From: Desulfobacterales bacterium
GTDB taxonomy: Bacteria; Desulfobacterota; Desulfobacteria; Desulfobacterales; 4be13
DNA: 19,260 nucleotides
Assembly (NCBI GenBank): GCA_029934695.1
Contig: JAOZLU010000040.1
Coordinates: 3,897 to 23,156, forward strand
Direction: 5' to 3'
The notes under the pieces are model-generated. The model saw only the letters and a program-made list of their open reading frames with translations. It was not told the DNA's origin and ran no database searches. Shown one piece after another: positions 7,388 through 14,215 of the stretch. Within the stretch, counting starts at the first letter, position 1. Every line of letters begins with the position of its first letter. A program made the position numbers and the translations under genes.

Positions 7388-7978
7388 TTATTGCTGCAAT
7401 TCATAGTATCCCTGCCCCTGGCATGTCAGGCACTGAGTCCCCTGGGCCGTGGGATAGGCTTCACCGCATCCCGGGCATATCTCAGTATTTCCTTTTTTCA
7501 GAGGCGCGTGAAACTGGGTCACGCGGATGGGGCCATAAGACAAGGCATCTCTGTTAGCATTGACAACTGTTTCAACCATGACTTCCAGAGGAAGGTCTTT
7601 TTTGGGAGCCAGACGCATGTACCAGTTGTAAAGATTGGGAAACTGGCGCGCCTTTTCCAGGTCAAGCCAGACCCGATACCCGGTCAGTGTCTTTTTGTCA
7701 TACAGACTTAAAGCAAACTTGTCCCAGTCCAGCACTTTCATCCAGCCGTTGCCGAAAGTGCAGGGTGTAAAGATTTGTATGGCATCTGGAAGACAGTGGT
7801 GCGTCTCCACAATAGCGTCCGCCTCCACATCATCTCCGAGTAGCTCCTGGGCCCAGTCCACCATAAACGCCCCCAATACAAGTCCGGGCGCCGTGAATCC
7901 GTGGAATGCCTCAATGTCAGCCAGGCATTTTTTTACTGATCTTCCGCAGACTTGGATATCAGATAGTTCCATACTCAT
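7388..7978 (-). CDS. FmdE-family zinc protein (formylmethanofuran dehydrogenase subunit E-like)
   Basis: A 196-residue protein of the FmdE family. The family name comes from formylmethanofuran dehydrogenase, but many bacterial members stand alone and have unproven roles. The core has FHGFTAPGLVLGAFM (about 25-39) and ETHHCLPDAIQIFTPCTFGN, whose Cys/His residues are the expected metal site. A C-terminal zinc ribbon reads CPGCG...CLTCQG (about 168-189). It overlaps the preceding gene by 4 bp (ATGA), with a strong GGAGGAG five bases before the ATG, indicating translational coupling. No other formylmethanofuran dehydrogenase subunits occur in the window, so a C1-pathway role is not supported by context. 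A Met two codons in is an alternative start. Confidence 0.88.
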   Translation of the reverse strand: MSMELSDIQVCGRSVKKCLADIEAFHGFTAPGLVLGAFMVDWAQELLGDDVEADAIVETHHCLPDAIQIFTPCTFGNGWMKVLDWDKFALSLYDKKTLTGYRVWLDLEKARQFPNLYNWYMRLAPKKDLPLEVMVETVVNANRDALSYGPIRVTQFHAPLKKGNTEICPGCGEAYPTAQGTQCLTCQGQGYYELQQ

Positions 7979-8289
7979 TTATTCTCCTCCAAAACTTCAC
8001 TCACCCATCCCATGGCCGCCATCATATTCGGGAAACCGGTCGTCGTCAGGGAGAGCAGAACAACATGGATAATTTCCTCCCGTGAGGCACCCTCACCAAG
8101 TGCTTTCCTGGTCTGAGACATTACCGAACCCCTGGAGTTTGTGCCGACAGCAATGCCGAGCTTCACAAGGTCCTGCGACTTTTCATCCAGAGGCCCTGCC
8201 GAACGGCAGGACTTGCCCAGTTGCTGATAGTCTTTCACAATTTCCGGAAATTGCTCGGAAAAAGTCTTATATATTTTAGGCAGATACAT
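7975..8289 (-). CDS. carboxymuconolactone decarboxylase-fold protein lacking CxxC
   Basis: A 104-residue AhpD/CMD-fold protein with the family core LVKLGIAVGTNSRGSVMSQTRKAL followed by GASREEIIHVVLLSLTTTGFPNMMAAM. Redox members carry CxxCxxH where this protein reads GSVMSQT, so it lacks the peroxidase thiols; it should be a non-redox CMD protein, perhaps binding a small molecule or acting in decarboxylation or isomerisation. A longer frame to ATG 8304 exists, but AAAGGAC sits at the right distance before the ATG at 8289, so the shorter start is chosen. Its stop overlaps the FmdE-type gene start by 4 bp, making the pair a tight functional unit. Confidence 0.87.
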   Translation of the reverse strand: MYLPKIYKTFSEQFPEIVKDYQQLGKSCRSAGPLDEKSQDLVKLGIAVGTNSRGSVMSQTRKALGEGASREEIIHVVLLSLTTTGFPNMMAAMGWVSEVLEENK

Positions 8290-8319
8290 TTTTTGTCCTT
8301 TCATTGAGAGTTCGCAATT

Positions 8320-8378
8320 TGCCCGGTTCGGATTGACAAATCCGAACCCGCGGATTCAAACTGCCCGGTTCGGATTGA
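8320..8378. repeat. 17-bp direct repeat with 10-bp hairpin
   Basis: TGCCCGGTTCGGATTGA occurs at 8320-8336 and 8362-8378 (42-bp spacing). The first copy forms a perfect 10-bp stem, GGTTCGGATT with AATCCGAACC (8325-8334 and 8339-8348), around GACA. It lies between the small membrane ORF and the CMD gene, and the second copy encodes the last residues of that ORF. Confidence 0.8.
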
Positions 8379-8487
8379 GCCGGTTCAGCCTGTCATAGTC
8401 TGCTATAACCAGTGCTATCTGAACACAGAACAATATCACAACAGCAACCGCTCCTGAGATATAAATCATCAGATGTCTGTTCCTCAT
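8356..8487 (-). CDS. putative 43-residue single-pass membrane peptide
   Basis: A short frame on the minus strand encodes MRNRHLMIYISGAVAVVILF and so on for 43 residues. A basic N-terminus (RNRH) is followed by an uninterrupted hydrophobic stretch (about 7-29) and a charged, Asn/Arg-rich tail, giving positive-inside, single-pass topology. It is the first frame after a good promoter (8519-8548) and precedes the CMD and FmdE-type genes in the same direction. Against it: no clear ribosome binding site lies near the ATG, and its C-terminus runs into a direct repeat. I do not recognise a family. It could be a small regulator or anchor of the operon, or chance. Confidence 0.4.
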   Translation of the reverse strand: MRNRHLMIYISGAVAVVILFCVQIALVIADYDRLNRLNPNRAV

Positions 8488-8518
8488 CGTTATATATTTA
8501 AAAACGACACCTTGTTAA

Positions 8519-8548
8519 AGAATATAAACACCCATCCTTGACAGTCAA
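8519..8548 (-). promoter_or_regulatory. sigma-70-like promoter for the minus-strand operon
   Basis: On the minus strand TTGACT (8543-8548) and TATTCT (8519-8524) are separated by 18 bp, close to the sigma-70 consensus. Transcription would start near 8511 and read into the small membrane ORF, CMD, FmdE-type and FAD-oxidoreductase genes. A perfect palindrome abuts the -35 element, suggesting control at this promoter. Confidence 0.55.
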
Positions 8549-8568
8549 ATAAAAATGATCATTTTTAT
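8549..8568. promoter_or_regulatory. 20-bp perfect palindrome, candidate operator
   Basis: ATAAAAATGATCATTTTTAT is its own reverse complement over all 20 bases. It lies directly upstream of the -35 box of the minus-strand promoter. The AATGATCATT core is loosely Fur-like but is not a proper Fur box. Activator or repressor binding is an inference. Confidence 0.45.
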
Positions 8569-9040
8569 GTGAAAGCACAGAAAACAAGGAAAAAACATAT
8601 ATCATGTTTCCGTTGACACGTCTCCCTGTGCCGCACTTTTTGGCATCAGAAAGAGCGTCACAGGATTCTGAGTTTTTTCCATATTGCCCTTTTTGACCCC
8701 GAAAAGAGCGATATAGGCCCTGTTTCAAGCCAAAATAAGCAGACAATCCTTTTGATATCAATAGATTACTGTGGCCCGACCCCCGTACAGTCCCCACCCC
8801 CCGTACAGTCCATTGCAACAGTACCTGAAATTCATTGCCGGGTGGAGAAAATCCCGATAATCGGATTCTGATTTTTCATGGCATAAAATTTATGCTATCC
8901 TTCATTTATCGGTTTACAGTTTTTAATCCCGAAAAATTCATAGAGACCGCCTAAAGGCGGAACTACAAACTTTTTATCATCTGCTTTTCAGGCAAAATAA
9001 AGGCTGCCAAATTTATCTGTAATTTTTTTTCATTTTTTGA
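8569..9040. other. gene-free stretch upstream of the riboswitch promoter
   Basis: No convincing gene is seen in these 472 bp. Visible structure: a 14-bp direct repeat CCCCCGTACAGTCC (8780-8793 and 8798-8811), a 15-bp palindrome GCATAAA-A-TTTATGC (8881-8895), and a short GC hairpin CCGCC-TAAA-GGCGG (8947-8960) of REP-like appearance. A minus-strand frame at 8498-8818 crosses the promoter and palindrome, and its protein looks random. Confidence 0.55.
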
Positions 9041-9069
9041 TTGACATCGTGTTTAACATCCACTATTTT
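9041..9069 (+). promoter_or_regulatory. sigma-70-like promoter of the cobalamin riboswitch operon
   Basis: TTGACA (9041-9046), a 17-bp spacer and TATTTT (9064-9069) form a near-consensus promoter. The start would fall about 9076, a few bases before the first conserved riboswitch bases, exactly where an aptamer-led transcript should begin. Confidence 0.75.
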
Positions 9070-9079
9070 AGACAAAAAT

Positions 9080-9232
9080 AAGGTGCTATCATAGCTTAAT
9101 AGGGAATCCCGTGAAAGTCGGGAACGGACCCGCCGCTGTTATCAGGGACGAACGCCACGAAACACCACTGTTCAGTGACCGGATGGGAAGGTGTGGCAAG
9201 TAGAGTGATCTGAGAGTCAGAAGACCTGCCTG
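9080..9232 (+). ncRNA. cobalamin riboswitch
   Basis: Adenosylcobalamin-sensing RNA aptamer. The order and wording of the conserved blocks match the family: the AGGTGCTATC opening strand, AATAGGGAATCCCGTGAAAG, CGGGAACGGACCCGCCGCTG, a CCACTG block, GGGAAGG, and the B12-box strand GAGTCAGAAGACCTGCC near the 3' end (about 9214-9230). It lies 248 nt upstream of a BtuB-like receptor gene and is followed by a strong intrinsic terminator. Binding of cobalamin is therefore expected to stop transcription into the uptake genes. The exact ends are approximate. Confidence 0.95.
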
Positions 9233-9297
9233 AAAAAAAATGTCTGATCCTCCCGGAAGGTTGACAGACACAAAGATTTCGAGGATAAAAAAGGGGC

Positions 9298-9336
9298 ATC
9301 CCGAATCGAATTTATTTCGATTCGGGATTTTTTTTT
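9298..9336 (+). terminator. intrinsic terminator, probable riboswitch expression platform
   Basis: A perfect 13-bp stem, ATCCCGAATCGAA (9298-9310) with TTCGATTCGGGAT (9316-9328), with a 5-nt loop and a T-run to 9336. It sits 66 nt after the aptamer and before the receptor gene. The intervening sequence (TGTCTG...CAGACA, 9241-9270) can form another hairpin and may take part in the switch. Confidence 0.9.
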
Positions 9337-9338
9337 GC

Positions 9339-9373
9339 CATCTGCTAAGGATTATCGCTGAACCTTGCAGATG
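9339..9373 (+). other. leader hairpin after the terminator
   Basis: CATCTGC-T-AAGG (9339-9350) pairs with CCTT-GCAGATG (9363-9373), an 11-bp stem with one bulged T. It is part of a run of three stem-loops between the aptamer and the receptor start. Confidence 0.6.
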
Positions 9374-9391
9374 ATACACCCACAATAAAAC

Positions 9392-9467
9392 GCTACAAGG
9401 ATTGTTTATAAGAATAAGGATTGTCTGCGAATCCTTTTATCCTTTTCTTATAAACAATCCCTGTAGC
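9392..9467. repeat. 76-bp near-perfect inverted repeat just before the receptor start
   Basis: Arms of 23 bp (9392-9414 and 9445-9467) match at 22 positions; an inner stem AAGGATT/AATCCTT (9416-9422 and 9430-9436) lies inside. The element ends 12 bases before the receptor ATG, where a ribosome would load. It could be a small mobile palindromic element that landed in the leader, or a real regulatory structure. Confidence 0.85.
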
Positions 9468-9479
9468 TATAATAAAAAG

Positions 9480-11483
9480 ATGAAACAACAAAATATCATT
9501 CTATTTCTTATCGTTGCTTTTGTTTTCACAAACATGGCCAACGGTTTCGCTCAGACTGACAGCAAACCCGTGACTTTGGATGCGGTGGTCGTGACCGCTG
9601 AAAAATCGGATTCTGATTTTCAGACCGGAGATGTGGATACCGAACAAACGCCTGCTTTTTTCTCTGTCATCAAAAGAGAGCAGTTTGAAGGAAAAATGGA
9701 GAATCTGTCTGAAATCATTGAAAAAGAGGCTGGTGTCCAGATCCGTCAGTCCGGCGGACTGGGCAGTTTCTCCACAGTTTCTCTGCGCGGCTCTTCCAGT
9801 GAGCAGGTGGTTATTTATATGGATGGCGTCCCCCTTAACGAGGCTTCCGGCGGAGGGGTGAATCTGGCGAATATTTCCCTTTCAGATATTGCGTCTGTTG
9901 AAATTTATCGCGGCATAACACCTGTCAATTTTGGCAAAGCCTCTGTGGGCGGCGTGATCAATATCAAAACCCTGCGAGCGGAAAAAGGCTTGCACACCAG
10001 CGCAGGCGCAGGATACGGTTCATTCAACGCCCGCACTCTTGGCGCGTTCATCAATCATAAACCCGGGCAATGGGATTATCTGATCTCCGCGGATTATCTC
10101 AGTGCAGATAATGATTTTGAATTTCTGAATGACAACAGCACAGAATGGAACACATCGGATGACATACAGGAAGACAGAAACAACGCACAATTTGACCAGA
10201 AAAATATTCTTGCCAAATTGGGCTATGATTTTACAAACAATGTCCGGGTTGATTTTCATAATCAGTGGTTTTCAAAGGACCAGGGCCTGCCGAACTGGAG
10301 AAACAGCAGGCAGGCGAGAACATCCCTTGATACCACCCGGAATATCAGCACACTGAAACTCACCGCAAATGATTTGGGCTTATGTCACTTCAACACAGGC
10401 ACCCGGATAAGTTACTTCCGCCAGGAGGAGATATATGACGACAGAGGCGGGCATATCGGGCTTTCAGGGAATCAGCACAACAAATACATCACCACGCGTT
10501 ATGAGGCTGATTTCTTTCTGGAATGGCTCACGGAATTCAATACTGTCAGTCTCATGCTGGGCGGACAGCATGAAATCTATGAATCTGAAAATATTCTCGG
10601 TAAAGAGAAAACAGATGACAAATCCAGAAACACCTTTTCCATCAGGCTTCAGGACAGCATTTTTCTGTTTCAGGAAAAGCTGATGCTCACCCCCGGACTT
10701 CGCTGCATATTTCTCAGAGATGAATCAGAAGATGATGAAACCTCAAGGGATGAAACATATTTCAGTCCTCAGTTTGGTCTCAGGTATCGTCCCACGCAAT
10801 GGCTCACTTTCAAAACCAATATGGCAAAATATGTTCGTGAACCCTCTTTTTTTGAACTGTTCGGGGACCGGGGCTTTTTTTACGGAAATGAGGAATTAAA
10901 AGCTGAAAAAGGGATCAATTTCGATGCGGGCGTTGAAATAACTCGGACGACATCTCATGACTGGCTGAAGCGCTTTTCTCTGAACATGGTTTATTTCAGA
11001 AGTGATGTGGATGATCTGATTACCCGCGTTTACTCTGCCCAGGGATTTGGCAAGGCTATGAACATCTCAAGCTCTTATATAAAAGGAATTGAGGCGGGAC
11101 TGAAACTTGATTTTCTCGGCATCTTCCGGCTGATTGCAAATGCCATAAGGCTGGATACAGAAAATCAGAGCGAACAAGGAGATGCTGACGGAAAAAAATT
11201 GCCGGGCCGGTTTGAAACATCTTATCTGGCGAGAATCGAAGCAAAATATAAAGGAGTCAAGGTACATACTGAATATATCGTGGAAAAAAACAGCTATTAT
11301 GATACTCCAAATCTGTTAAAGGCGGAAGACAAAGAAGAGGTCAACGCGGGAATATCCTGGCTTTTCAAATCATTTCTGCTGACGTTTGAGGCAAAAAATT
11401 TCGGGGATGATCACTATGAAGATTTTAACGGATATCCGCTGTCCGGGAGATCGTATTTTTTTTCAGTAAAATATAATTATTAA
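9480..11483 (+). CDS. btuB: TonB-dependent outer-membrane receptor, BtuB-like
   Basis: Outer-membrane receptor that would import cobalamin or other corrinoids using TonB energy. The 667-residue protein has a signal peptide (about 1-24), a TonB-box-like LDAVVVTAEK (33-42), a plug domain (about 55-165) with VSLRGSSSEQVVIYMDGVPL and GGVINIKT, then a beta-barrel with alternating strands ending in FFSVKYNY with a terminal aromatic residue, as needed for barrel assembly. The substrate assignment rests mainly on the cobalamin riboswitch in its leader and the BtuF genes downstream. A longer frame from TTG 9402 runs through the palindrome and lacks a signal peptide, so ATG 9480 is chosen. Its ribosome binding site is weak, and a long hairpin lies just ahead. 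The next gene follows after 20 bp. Confidence 0.92.
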   Translation: MKQQNIILFLIVAFVFTNMANGFAQTDSKPVTLDAVVVTAEKSDSDFQTGDVDTEQTPAFFSVIKREQFEGKMENLSEIIEKEAGVQIRQSGGLGSFSTVSLRGSSSEQVVIYMDGVPLNEASGGGVNLANISLSDIASVEIYRGITPVNFGKASVGGVINIKTLRAEKGLHTSAGAGYGSFNARTLGAFINHKPGQWDYLISADYLSADNDFEFLNDNSTEWNTSDDIQEDRNNAQFDQKNILAKLGYDFTNNVRVDFHNQWFSKDQGLPNWRNSRQARTSLDTTRNISTLKLTANDLGLCHFNTGTRISYFRQEEIYDDRGGHIGLSGNQHNKYITTRYEADFFLEWLTEFNTVSLMLGGQHEIYESENILGKEKTDDKSRNTFSIRLQDSIFLFQEKLMLTPGLRCIFLRDESEDDETSRDETYFSPQFGLRYRPTQWLTFKTNMAKYVREPSFFELFGDRGFFYGNEELKAEKGINFDAGVEITRTTSHDWLKRFSLNMVYFRSDVDDLITRVYSAQGFGKAMNISSSYIKGIEAGLKLDFLGIFRLIANAIRLDTENQSEQGDADGKKLPGRFETSYLARIEAKYKGVKVHTEYIVEKNSYYDTPNLLKAEDKEEVNAGISWLFKSFLLTFEAKNFGDDHYEDFNGYPLSGRSYFFSVKYNY

Positions 11484-11503
11484 ACTTTTAAAAGGAGAAT
11501 TTT

Positions 11504-12904
11504 ATGAAGAATTGGCTATTGTTTTTCAGGCAAAAATCATTGGTTGTGTCTGTACTGGCGGTCCTCGGGTTTGTGTTCATGAATGTTCAACCCGCGTGGT
11601 CAGAAGTGACGCAGACGGCTGTCGTTGTCACCACTGCTTCAGACTATAGCAGCGGCGCACATTCGGTGGTGACGGTTGATCCGGTCGGCGGCCCCCGGGT
11701 TGCTCAGAATAACCTCCTGCCGACAAAATCGGACATTGGCATAGCGGCTTATGGAAACTTTTTCTACCGTATCGGACGTTATCAGATGAATCATCTGACA
11801 AAATTCGACATCAATGCCCCGGAAACGCCGATCTGGCAATTTTCCGTGCTGGGTGCTGATGAAGACGCAAACCCTCATGACATGGTTTTTGTCAGCGAGG
11901 AGAAAGCTTATCTGCTCCGCTATGGTTCGGCCAAGGCGTGGATCATCAATCCTTCCGCGGCCACAGAAGATGAGTTTAAAATAGGAGAACTTGATCTCAG
12001 TGCTTATGATGACGCCGATGGCGTTCCTGAAATGCACAGCGGGGTGATTACGGATGGCAAGTTTTTTATCACCTTTCAGCGTCAGGACAGAAGCGGCGGT
12101 TACGGCAGCTGGGTTTTAAATGAGGCGTGGATGGCTGTCTTTGATACAGAAACAGACACGGAAATCATTACGGGAAAAGGGAATGACACGATGCATGGTA
12201 TTCCGCTTCCCGCGAAAAATCCCCAGTCCATCCGGTATCTGGAAGAAAACAATACCATTTATGTGCAATGTGCAGGGGACCTGATGGATGCCATATATTC
12301 AGGAGGCATTGTCAGCGTCAGTCCTTCCGCGTATGAGACCTCTCTGATAATAGACGACGGTGATGATGATAACCATCCTTATGGAAACATCGCAGGTATG
12401 GCCATTGTCTCACCCACCAAAGGATATTTCGTGGGATACGCGGGATGGGAAGATAATTCGCTTTACACCTTTAATCCTTCCACCGGAGATGTGGACGATC
12501 TGACCATCGCCTATCTTAACAATAAAAATCTTGCCGGTATGGAAACCGGGGCTTATGCTGATAAAAACGGGATGCTGTGGGTCTGCAACGCCACAGACGG
12601 CGAACTCGTTATCATTAACACGGCGGATGATTCAATTGATGAAATTGTCTCCACAGAGCTGAATCCGCAAAGAGTGGCATTTGTGACAGTTGATGACAAT
12701 CAGCAACCTGAAACCAGTTCTTCTGATGACGATGATGACAGCGGCGGGGGCACTTGTTTTATCGGGACGGCCACTGACGGGAGCCATGATTTTATACATA
12801 AGGCAAGTATATTCTCACTGCTTTTCATTGGGTTTCTGATGGCGTATTTTATCTCAGGGCGTTATCCGGAAGCCCGTAAATCTGGTATAAAAACTGAATC
12901 ATAA
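11504..12904 (+). CDS. secreted beta-propeller-like protein with CFI-box C-terminal anchor
   Basis: A 466-residue exported protein whose gene starts 20 bp after btuB, with AAGGAG (11492-11497) at good spacing, so both are under the riboswitch. A signal peptide (about 1-33, ending AWS) is followed by roughly 360 residues of repeating beta segments with turn-like phrases (HSVVTVDPVGG, KAWIINPS, VFDTETDT, LYTFNPSTGD, ELVIINTADDS), as in YncE-like propellers. Next come an acidic linker SSSDDDDDSGGG, the motif CFIGTATDGS (Cys418), a hydrophobic segment (about 436-452) and a basic tail. That ending matches the CFI-box-CTERM type of sorting signal. In Bacteroides, BtuG is a surface beta-propeller beside BtuB that binds cobalamin very tightly. 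Position and probable fold suggest an analogue here, but I see no proof of homology, and the propeller call needs structure prediction. Confidence 0.8.
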   Translation: MKNWLLFFRQKSLVVSVLAVLGFVFMNVQPAWSEVTQTAVVVTTASDYSSGAHSVVTVDPVGGPRVAQNNLLPTKSDIGIAAYGNFFYRIGRYQMNHLTKFDINAPETPIWQFSVLGADEDANPHDMVFVSEEKAYLLRYGSAKAWIINPSAATEDEFKIGELDLSAYDDADGVPEMHSGVITDGKFFITFQRQDRSGGYGSWVLNEAWMAVFDTETDTEIITGKGNDTMHGIPLPAKNPQSIRYLEENNTIYVQCAGDLMDAIYSGGIVSVSPSAYETSLIIDDGDDDNHPYGNIAGMAIVSPTKGYFVGYAGWEDNSLYTFNPSTGDVDDLTIAYLNNKNLAGMETGAYADKNGMLWVCNATDGELVIINTADDSIDEIVSTELNPQRVAFVTVDDNQQPETSSSDDDDDSGGGTCFIGTATDGSHDFIHKASIFSLLFIGFLMAYFISGRYPEARKSGIKTES

Positions 12905-12979
12905 TTCAGTTTTCAGGAGAGCAAGCCTGATGTATGGGTTATAGGGGGTTAAGGGAAAAATGTAGTACAGCAACTCGTA

Positions 12980-13022
12980 AATCCGTCCCCCTCTTTATCT
13001 ATTGTATAAGAGGGGACGGATT
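12980..13022 (+). terminator. strong hairpin after the btuB-propeller genes
   Basis: A 15-bp stem with one bulged C, AATCCGTCCCCCTCTT (12980-12995) with AAGAGGGGACGGATT (13008-13022), around a 12-nt loop. It is followed by GTTCAGTT rather than a clean T-run, so termination may be partial, or it may be a dispersed palindrome. It marks the left edge of the inserted restriction-modification pair. Confidence 0.6.
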
Positions 13023-13136
13023 GTTCAGTTCCAGAAATGATGCCGGCACCGCGGGCATAATATTTTTCCGGAAGATATACGGAAACTGTATAATTAATTA
13101 CTGGTTAGGCCCATATAATAGTGAGATAGAATAATT

Positions 13137-14198
13137 TTGATAACTGAAAAAAATGCAAAAGATAAATTTGCTGAATATGTGAAAAGTCCGTATGTGAAAC
13201 CGCTTTTTATTCAAGGTAATTCTCTCGAAATACTAAAAGAATTATCAGGCGAATCAATAGATTGTTGCATGACAAGCCCGCCGTATTGGGGGAAAAGACA
13301 ATATGCTGTAAATGGTATAGGTTTAGAAGAAAATTACAAATTATATATCAATAATTTGTCTGAAATATTTCTGGAGGTAAAGAGAGTTTTAAAAAAAACA
13401 GGATCTTTTTGGCTTAATATCGGAGATACATATAAGAAAAAAAAATTATTGGGAATACCTTGGAGAATTGCTTTGGAGTTAATAGATCAACAGGGCTGGA
13501 TTCTCAGAAATGATGTTATCTGGAATAAAGTAAAGGGAGGCTTGGACAATACCAAAGACAGACTCGGGAATGTTCATGAATATATTTTTCACTTTGTGAA
13601 AAAAGAGAAAGGTTATTACTATGATGTAGATGCAATAAGAGCTAAAGCTAAAAAAAGTATGGTGAAAAACGGTGCTGTTGTTTCTGCAACTGGTGTCAGC
13701 GGAGTACGTTATAAACGTCAGATTGAACTTTCGGCAGAACTGTCTGAAAAAGAAAAAAAGAATGCTTATAACGCTCTTGAAGAAATTTTAAAGGATATTC
13801 GTGAAGGGAAATTGTCAGATTTCAGGATGATTATTCGCAAGCAGCAACGTACTACACACTCAGACTCTGTTAAAATTTCCGGCAGAGCAAAAGAGCTTAA
13901 AGACAAAGGCTTTTATTTTCTTAAATATCATCCAAATGGTAGCAAACCACGCGATGTATGGGATATTATACCTGAAGACACACAAAAAAGAAAAAAACAC
14001 TATGCTGCTTATCCGGAGGACTTATGCAAAATTCCAATTCTTGCCACTTGTCCAAAAGACGGAGTTGTGCTTGATCCTTTCACTGGCACAGGCACTACAA
14101 CGCTTGCAGCAATGAATTTAAATAGAAAATCGGTTGGCATAGACATATCAGAAGAATATATCAACATTGCTTTAACACGTTGCAATTACTTATTTTAA
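13137..14198 (+). CDS. type II DNA methyltransferase, beta-class, probable N4-cytosine
   Basis: Modification enzyme of a restriction-modification pair. Motif IV TSPPY (46-50) comes before the AdoMet-binding motif DPFTGTGTT (313-321), the order of class beta methyltransferases; SPPY rather than DPPY favours N4-methylcytosine. The segment between (about 150-280), rich in Lys and Glu, is the likely target-recognition region. There is no in-frame ATG before residue 45, so TTG 13137 is the probable start, with only a weak GAG upstream; a GTG at codon 15 is an alternative. Its AT-rich codons differ from those of the cobalamin genes on both sides, pointing to transfer. The endonuclease gene follows in the same direction after 17 bp. 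The target sequence cannot be told from sequence alone. Confidence 0.9.
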   Translation: MITEKNAKDKFAEYVKSPYVKPLFIQGNSLEILKELSGESIDCCMTSPPYWGKRQYAVNGIGLEENYKLYINNLSEIFLEVKRVLKKTGSFWLNIGDTYKKKKLLGIPWRIALELIDQQGWILRNDVIWNKVKGGLDNTKDRLGNVHEYIFHFVKKEKGYYYDVDAIRAKAKKSMVKNGAVVSATGVSGVRYKRQIELSAELSEKEKKNAYNALEEILKDIREGKLSDFRMIIRKQQRTTHSDSVKISGRAKELKDKGFYFLKYHPNGSKPRDVWDIIPEDTQKRKKHYAAYPEDLCKIPILATCPKDGVVLDPFTGTGTTTLAAMNLNRKSVGIDISEEYINIALTRCNYLF

Positions 14199-14215
14199 GA
14201 CTATGCTTTGAAATT

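Noticed and set aside
8498..8818. Minus-strand frame of 106 codons
   Set aside because: It overlaps the promoter and 20-bp palindrome, includes a direct repeat, and its protein composition looks random.
9402..9479. Longer N-terminus of the BtuB-like protein from TTG 9402
   Set aside because: It translates the inverted repeat and would bury the signal peptide; ATG 9480 gives a normal signal sequence.
12934..13134. Plus-strand frame of 66 codons before the methyltransferase, considered as a control protein for the restriction system
   Set aside because: It runs through the terminator-like hairpin and has no helix-turn-helix pattern.
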